Of a stretch of 64,000 nt of DNA, positions 59,170-64,000 are shown in pieces (positions within the stretch are counted from its first letter, which is position 1; the number at the start of each line of letters is the position of its first letter). This DNA comes from Bacillus sp. MM2020_1. GTDB taxonomy: Bacteria; Bacillota; Bacilli; Bacillales; Cytobacillaceae. A program made the position numbers and the translations under genes. Location of the stretch: assembly GCA_011250595.1 (NCBI GenBank), contig JAANMP010000003.1:62001-126000 (forward strand), in the 5' to 3' direction. Below the pieces are notes generated by a model. The model was not told where the DNA came from. It did not search any database and worked only from the letters and a program-made list of their open reading frames with translations.

Positions 59170-60201
59170 ATGTTTACAGCTATATTTGGATCATTTGAAG
59201 CAGGTATTATCTATGCGATTATGGCTTTGGGCGTCTATCTATCCTTCCGTATTCTGGATTTTCCAGATTTAACGGTGGATGGGAGTTTTGTTACTGGTGC
59301 TGCGATTTCAGCAGTGTTGATAGCAGGAGGAACGAATCCATTTTTGGCAACAATTATTGCTTTATTTGCCGGTTTTGCTGCAGGATGTATGACAGGGCTT
59401 CTTCACACCTTTGGAAAGATTAATAATCTGCTTTCCGGTATTTTAATGATGATTGCATTATATTCAATCAATCTTCGTATCATGGGGCGCTCAAATATCC
59501 CCTTGTTGAATACAGATACAGCTTTTACGAAGATTAGTGGTTTTTTTGAAAAGACAGGCGTTGATTCATTTTTTAATAATATTCTCACCAAGGTCGGTCT
59601 CGGCGACAGTCTCCCGGAAACATGGGGAATTCTTATTTTTATGATTGTGGTAACTTTCGTCATTAAATTCCTTACCGATTTGTTCTTAAAGACCGAAATA
59701 GGTCTTGCAGTCAGGGCTACGGGAGATAATAAACGGATGATTCGCAGCCTTTCTGCTAATACCAACCTTCTAGTTGTGCTTGGCTTAGGTCTTTCCAATG
59801 CTCTTGTAGCTTTCTCTGGTGCCCTAATTGCTCAGCAAGGTGGATTTGCTGATGTGGGTATGGGGATTGGAATGATTGTGATTGGTCTAGCCTCCGTTAT
59901 TATCGGTGAAGCCTTATTTGGTACCAAAACGATTGCTAGGACAACTTTTGCAGTTATTGGCGGTTCGATTATTTATCGAATTGTTGTTACATTAGCTTTA
60001 CGTGTTGATTTCTTGGACCCAGGTGATATGAAGCTGATTACTGCTCTTATTGTTATTCTTGCTCTTACTACGCCAAAAATCATTGAAGGTTCCAAAGAGA
60101 GAAAGCGGAAAGCCCGCAGAAGATTAGAAAGAACAAACCTGATGCAAACATCTGGCCAAGGGAAGGGGGACCATCATGTTACAATTAAATCAAATTCATA
60201 A
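59170..60201 (+). CDS. ABC transporter permease, TrpY-like
   Basis: A 343-residue membrane protein from the ATG at 59170 (an ATG nine bases earlier abuts the RBS AAAGG). About nine helices. The segments LDFPDLTVDGSFVTGAAISAVL, LLHTFGKINNLLSGILMMIALYSINLRIMG and EIGLAVRATGDNKRMIRSL are typical of the BPD_transp_2 permeases that pair with TrpX-like binding proteins. The C-terminal tail is basic (ERKRKARRRLER). It overlaps the ATPase gene. Confidence 0.88.
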   Translation: MFTAIFGSFEAGIIYAIMALGVYLSFRILDFPDLTVDGSFVTGAAISAVLIAGGTNPFLATIIALFAGFAAGCMTGLLHTFGKINNLLSGILMMIALYSINLRIMGRSNIPLLNTDTAFTKISGFFEKTGVDSFFNNILTKVGLGDSLPETWGILIFMIVVTFVIKFLTDLFLKTEIGLAVRATGDNKRMIRSLSANTNLLVVLGLGLSNALVAFSGALIAQQGGFADVGMGIGMIVIGLASVIIGEALFGTKTIARTTFAVIGGSIIYRIVVTLALRVDFLDPGDMKLITALIVILALTTPKIIEGSKERKRKARRRLERTNLMQTSGQGKGDHHVTIKSNS

Positions 60202-60970
60202 GATCTTTAATGAAGGGACACCTGATGAAAAAATTGCGATTGATCATGTGAACCTAACCCTTCAGCCAGGGGATTTTGTAACGGTTATCGGCAGTAATGG
60301 AGCTGGGAAATCAACATTGATGAATATCATATCGGGTGTTCTAATCCCTGATGTAGGGGAAGTATTAATTGGTGGAAAAAATGTCACCAATAGGTCAGAG
60401 TTTAACCGCTCAAAAATGATTGGACGAGTATTTCAAGATCCAATGGCAGGTACGGCACCAAGTATGACGATTGAAGAAAATCTTGCGATGGCCTATTCCC
60501 GGAACAAAATGAGGACGCTCCGGCAAGGAGTAACAAAAAAGCGCCGTGATTATTTTCGTGAGGTATTAGAATCGCTGCACCTTGGCCTCGAAAACCGCCT
60601 AAGTGCAAAGGTAGGTTTGTTGTCTGGCGGAGAACGTCAAGCTTTATCCCTACTAATGGCTACCTTTACAGAGCCTTCCATCCTCCTCCTTGATGAACAT
60701 ACAGCAGCGCTTGATCCATCAAGAGCGGAATTAATAACGAACTTAACGAGAGAAATTGTTGACAAATACAAACTAACTACCTTAATGGTTACACATAACA
60801 TGCAGCAAGCAATTGATTTAGGTAACCGATTAATCATGATGGATAAGGGTCAAATTATATTAGAGGTCAATGAAGAAAATAAGAAACAGCTAACCATTGA
60901 AGGGTTATTAATGGAGTTTAAAAGGATTCGTGGTGTCCAAATGGCAAGTGATCGTGCCATTCTTTCCTAA
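60176..60970 (+). CDS. ABC transporter ATP-binding protein, TrpZ-like
   Basis: A 264-residue ATPase with Walker A GSNGAGKST, signature LSGGERQALSLLMA and Walker B ILLLDEHTAALDP, followed by the switch His in VTHNMQQA. It powers the preceding permease. The start overlaps the permease by 26 bases; AAGGGGG precedes it. The next 250 bases carry only a terminator and AT-rich sequence. Confidence 0.9.
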   Translation: MLQLNQIHKIFNEGTPDEKIAIDHVNLTLQPGDFVTVIGSNGAGKSTLMNIISGVLIPDVGEVLIGGKNVTNRSEFNRSKMIGRVFQDPMAGTAPSMTIEENLAMAYSRNKMRTLRQGVTKKRRDYFREVLESLHLGLENRLSAKVGLLSGGERQALSLLMATFTEPSILLLDEHTAALDPSRAELITNLTREIVDKYKLTTLMVTHNMQQAIDLGNRLIMMDKGQIILEVNEENKKQLTIEGLLMEFKRIRGVQMASDRAILS

Positions 60971-61043
60971 TGTAAAAAAATTTTTTTTAATTGGTCTTTT
61001 TTAGAATTACGTTAATAAAAAGTATTTCCAATATCATTACAGT

Positions 61044-61080
61044 AGAAACTTCCTGCTATGGGTAAGTTTCTTTTTGTTTT
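61044..61080 (+). terminator. Terminator region after the ABC transporter operon
   Basis: AGAAACTT pairs with AAGTTTCT, followed by TTTTGTTTTT. Confidence 0.65.
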
Positions 61081-61222
61081 TTAGGGAAATAATTCACATG
61101 TTTGCAAGATTCCTTTAGTACAAAAATGCGTTATTGCTTTACATCCCATCCTTGAAAGGACAAGATTCATTCATTTAGAATTAATTCAGAATATTATTTT
61201 TTTAAACAATGGGGGGGTATAG

Positions 61223-62338
61223 ATGAAAGAAAATAGAGTAAGGAAAGATCAATTAGCTGATGATTTTTTTCCTGTCCGAGATGTGGATTATATTGAGATT
61301 TATACAGGAAATGCCAAGCAGGCCTGTCACTTTTTTTGTACTGCCTTTGGATTTCAGCCTGTCGCCTATTCAGGTCTTGAAACTGGTAGTCGTGAAACCG
61401 CTTCCTATTGCTTGAAGCAACGGAATATTCGTCTCGTCCTTACAGGTTCTTATGGTGAAGAAAGTGCTGTAGCCCAATTTGTAAAGAAACACGGAGACGG
61501 GGTGAAGGATATAGCCCTGTTAGTCGATGATGTCGAGAAAGCGTTTGAAGAGGCAGTGAAAAGAGGGGCTATTGCCATTGACGCCCCGTTTGAAATGAAG
61601 GACGAAACAGGTGTGGTTAAAAAAGCCGTTCTTGGTACATATGGTGACACCATCCATACGTTAATAGAACGGAAAAATTATAATGGTGTATTTTTGCCGG
61701 GGTTTATTCCATATTCCGCGTCACTTCCTGTTAAAGATGCCGGCTTAATTGGGATAGACCATGTGGTTGGAAACGTGGAGAGGATGGAGGAGTGGGTCGA
61801 ATATTACGCTAAGGTAATGGGCTTTAAAGAAATGAAACATTTCTCTGACAAGGACATCACGACGGAATATTCAGCTCTTATGTCAAAGGTTATGCACAAT
61901 GGAGGACGAATTAAATTTCCGATTAATGAACCGGCAGTGGGGAAACGAAAATCACAAATACAGGAATATCTAGAATTCTATAATGGTCCTGGTGTCCAGC
62001 ATCTGGCGATATTAACGGAAGATATTGTAGCTACTGTCGCCATTTTAAAACAAAATGGGGTAGAATTTCTGAATACACCAGCAGCATATTATGATTCCTT
62101 AGGAGAACGCATCGGCAAAATTGATGAAGAAATTGAAAAGCTTCGCGAACTTAATATTTTAGTAGACCGCGATGATGAAGGCTATTTACTGCAAATTTTC
62201 ACTAAACCAATTGTAGACCGACCAACATTATTTGTTGAAATTATTCAACGAAAAGGGGCACGTGGTTTTGGTGAAGGAAACTTTAAGGCTTTATTTGAGT
62301 CAATAGAACGGGAGCAGGAGAGACGTGGGAATCTATAA
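61223..62338 (+). CDS. hppD: 4-hydroxyphenylpyruvate dioxygenase
   Basis: A 371-residue Fe(II) dioxygenase converting 4-hydroxyphenylpyruvate to homogentisate in tyrosine breakdown. It has two VOC half-domains. The metal ligands lie in the C-terminal half: His in IGIDHVVGNV, His in GPGVQHLAILTEDI and Glu in LFVEIIQRKGARGFGEGNFKALFESIE, the last being the family's C-terminal signature. GGGGGG precedes the ATG. Confidence 0.95.
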   Translation: MKENRVRKDQLADDFFPVRDVDYIEIYTGNAKQACHFFCTAFGFQPVAYSGLETGSRETASYCLKQRNIRLVLTGSYGEESAVAQFVKKHGDGVKDIALLVDDVEKAFEEAVKRGAIAIDAPFEMKDETGVVKKAVLGTYGDTIHTLIERKNYNGVFLPGFIPYSASLPVKDAGLIGIDHVVGNVERMEEWVEYYAKVMGFKEMKHFSDKDITTEYSALMSKVMHNGGRIKFPINEPAVGKRKSQIQEYLEFYNGPGVQHLAILTEDIVATVAILKQNGVEFLNTPAAYYDSLGERIGKIDEEIEKLRELNILVDRDDEGYLLQIFTKPIVDRPTLFVEIIQRKGARGFGEGNFKALFESIEREQERRGNL

Positions 62339-62381
62339 ATATAGCAAGGTTTAAAAGAGCGAAAGTCTTGAGCGGTTTCGG

Positions 62382-62412
62382 AAAAGGGAGAGATATATTT
62401 CTCCCTTTTTTA
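62382..62412 (+). terminator. Terminator after hppD
   Basis: AAAAGGGAG pairs with CTCCCTTTT around an AT-rich loop, followed by more T. Confidence 0.75.
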
Positions 62413-62442
62413 AAAATGTAACGAAACGGAGGTGAAAAGGTT

Positions 62443-63063
62443 ATGGAAATCTCACCGGAAACACTGGAATGGAGAGAGGCCTATAAATTATTAGTCGGTT
62501 CCATCCTTCCACGTCCCATTGCCTTTGTCTCAAGCATCGACGCAAAAGGGACTGCGAATGCAGCACCGTTTAGTTTTTTTTCGGCCATTTGTGCAGACCC
62601 GATGCTGATCTGTTTTTCACCGATGAGAAGAGGAACCGATGGAGCCAAAAAAGATACACTTGTAAATATAGAAAGCACAGGTCAATTTGTTATTAATATT
62701 GTAAGTAACAGCATGGCCGAGCCAATGAATGACTGTGCGATTGAATTTAGTGCGGATATTGATGAAATAGCAGAAGTGGGTTTAACGAAAGAACCAAGTA
62801 TAAAGGTGAGTGTGCCACGTATCAAGGAGTCGCCCGTCCATTTAGAATGTGTACTGGAGCAAGTATTACATTTTGGTGATACCCCTGGTGCCGGGAGCCT
62901 GGTAATCGGAAAAGTAGTACATGTCCATGTGAACGATGAACTTTTTGATAAAGGGCGAATCGATTCGGCCAAGCTTAACCCTATCGGTAGAATGGCAGGT
63001 AATATCTTTACGGACCCTTTAGCAAAAATGTTTGAAATGAATCGTAAAACGAAGAAAGAGTGA
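62443..63063 (+). CDS. Flavin reductase-like FMN-binding protein
   Basis: A 206-residue protein of the flavin-reductase-like domain family: LVGSILPRPIAFVSSIDAKGTANAAPFSFFSAICADPMLICFSP, then TGQFVINIV and GDTPGAGSLVIGKVVHVHV. Such proteins bind FMN and either supply reduced flavin or act as oxidoreductases. Set between hppD and a fumarylacetoacetate-hydrolase-family gene, it probably takes part in aromatic catabolism. GGAGGTG precedes the ATG, and its stop overlaps the next gene. Confidence 0.85.
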   Translation: MEISPETLEWREAYKLLVGSILPRPIAFVSSIDAKGTANAAPFSFFSAICADPMLICFSPMRRGTDGAKKDTLVNIESTGQFVINIVSNSMAEPMNDCAIEFSADIDEIAEVGLTKEPSIKVSVPRIKESPVHLECVLEQVLHFGDTPGAGSLVIGKVVHVHVNDELFDKGRIDSAKLNPIGRMAGNIFTDPLAKMFEMNRKTKKE

Positions 63064-63068
63064 ATGCC

Positions 63069-63998
63069 GTGAAATTTGTAACGTTTGAAAAAAAGGATGG
63101 GACAATCAGAGCAGGTTGGTTACTTGACCAACACCATGGCGTAGATATGTATGAAGCATCAGGTGGGATGCTGCCAAATAATCTATTAGCTTTTTTAGAA
63201 AATAGTGATGCTTATTTAGGAAAGATAGCTAGTTTCACCCCATTCACAAAGGAACATAGCGGGGTTTACCCATTGAATGAACTCCGATTGCTGGCACCAC
63301 TCCCTTTCCCCAAGAGTTTCCGTGATTTCTATGCATTTGAGCAGCATGTGAAGACCGCAAGAGAAAATAGGAGTCTTGAAATGATACCTGAATGGTACGA
63401 ACTCCCAGTCTTTTATTTTTCCAATCATCTTGCCATTAAGGGACCTGGAGAAGAAATTACCAGGCCTGCAACGTGTAATTGGCTTGATTATGAACTGGAA
63501 ATGGCCTGCATCATTGGCAAAGAAGGTAGAAATATCTGTGCTGATAAAGCGGATGAGTATATTTTTGGCTATTGTATCTTAAATGATTGGAGTGCACGAG
63601 ATCTGCAAAGGAAGGAAATGAAGGTTGGACTGGGACCCGCTAAGGGGAAGGATTTCTCGACATCCATCGGACCGTGGATCGTCACAAAAGATGAGTTAGA
63701 ACCATTTAAATTGGGGAAGGGTTTTGATCTTTCGATGAAAGCTCGCGTCAATGGGGTTCTTCTTTCTGAGGGGAATATGAAAGATCTCTATTATTCTTTT
63801 GCTGAGATGATTGAGAGGGCTTCAGAGGGAGTTACTTTGTACCCGGGGGAGATGATTGGTTCCGGTACAGTCGGTACAGGATGTATCCTTGAACTTGGGG
63901 AAAAGGTACACCGCTGGCTGATGCCAGGTGATCGAGTAGAATTAGAGATAAATCAATTGGGTGTGTTGCAGAATGTGATAAGCGCTGAAGAGAGGTGA
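63069..63998 (+). CDS. Fumarylacetoacetate hydrolase family protein
   Basis: A 309-residue protein starting at GTG 63069 after GAGTGA; GTG 63060, overlapping the previous stop, is an alternative. The FAH fold is seen in FRDFYAFEQHVKTAR, LDYELEMACIIGKEGRNI (metal-binding Glu), IFGYCILNDWSARDLQ (Asp) and GKDFSTSIGPWIVT, ending with GEMIGSGTVGTGCILELG. In this context it most likely splits fumarylacetoacetate to fumarate and acetoacetate, the last step of tyrosine degradation. Other FAH-family reactions are possible. It ends two bases before the window edge; a homogentisate dioxygenase gene is expected next. Confidence 0.88.
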   Translation: MKFVTFEKKDGTIRAGWLLDQHHGVDMYEASGGMLPNNLLAFLENSDAYLGKIASFTPFTKEHSGVYPLNELRLLAPLPFPKSFRDFYAFEQHVKTARENRSLEMIPEWYELPVFYFSNHLAIKGPGEEITRPATCNWLDYELEMACIIGKEGRNICADKADEYIFGYCILNDWSARDLQRKEMKVGLGPAKGKDFSTSIGPWIVTKDELEPFKLGKGFDLSMKARVNGVLLSEGNMKDLYYSFAEMIERASEGVTLYPGEMIGSGTVGTGCILELGEKVHRWLMPGDRVELEINQLGVLQNVISAEER

Positions 63999-64000
63999 AA

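Overview
The window looks like a chromosomal segment of a low-GC, endospore-forming Bacillaceae (Bacillus sensu lato). The gene families, AGGAGG-type ribosome binding sites, TTG/GTG starts and intrinsic terminators are all Bacillus-like. Spore-former markers are an Sda checkpoint protein, an SspH-type spore protein, a SplA-like protein and a YuzL-like peptide. Identifications rest on reading motifs and on recall of families; no database search was run.

Layout. 1-2700: end of a DMSO-reductase-family molybdoenzyme operon (catalytic subunit cut by the window edge, a DmsB-type iron-sulfur subunit, a multi-cluster ferredoxin). 2740-2970: two tRNA genes on the minus strand. 3100-6700: fructose operon fruR-fruK-fruA with a cre-like site. 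6736-8022: MFS exporter on the minus strand. 8180-14990: complete trpEGDCFBA operon behind a tryptophan T-box. 15100-19110: winged-helix-like protein, selenouridine synthase MnmH, Sda, small proteins and a paired FluC fluoride channel. 19115-20290: YidC preceded by a MifM-like leader peptide. 20376-23440: pflB-pflA. 23600-33200: cupredoxin, MprF, D,D-carboxypeptidase, ABC-F ATPase, Sco and many small proteins. 33471-37832: PAS histidine kinase and a selenocysteine formate dehydrogenase. 37850-38800: non-coding, repeat-rich. 38809-41835: two NarK-type transporters, one fused to a PAS domain. 42167-49251: K+ transporter, acyl-CoA dehydrogenase, LtaS, nuclease, HD protein. 49254-49898: candidate non-coding element with inverted termini. 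49909-57435: large membrane protein, CPA2 antiporter with a structured leader, and a CuA heme-copper enzyme that looks like a nitric oxide reductase. 57679-63998: small proteins, a TrpXYZ-like ABC transporter and tyrosine-catabolism genes.

How it fits together. The cell appears to be a facultative anaerobe: pyruvate formate-lyase makes formate, a selenocysteine formate dehydrogenase can oxidise it, and NarK porters, a probable NO reductase and a DMSO-reductase-type enzyme point to nitrogen-oxide or S/N-oxide respiration. Fnr-like palindromes sit at matching positions ahead of both NarK genes, with a weaker one ahead of the NO reductase. Selenium use is shown twice, by an in-frame UGA with a SECIS-like hairpin in fdhA and by mnmH.

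The two most notable items are the UGA-containing fdhA, which ordinary gene calling splits in two, and the MifM-like arrest-peptide leader upstream of yidC, whose last codons can base-pair with the yidC Shine-Dalgarno sequence.
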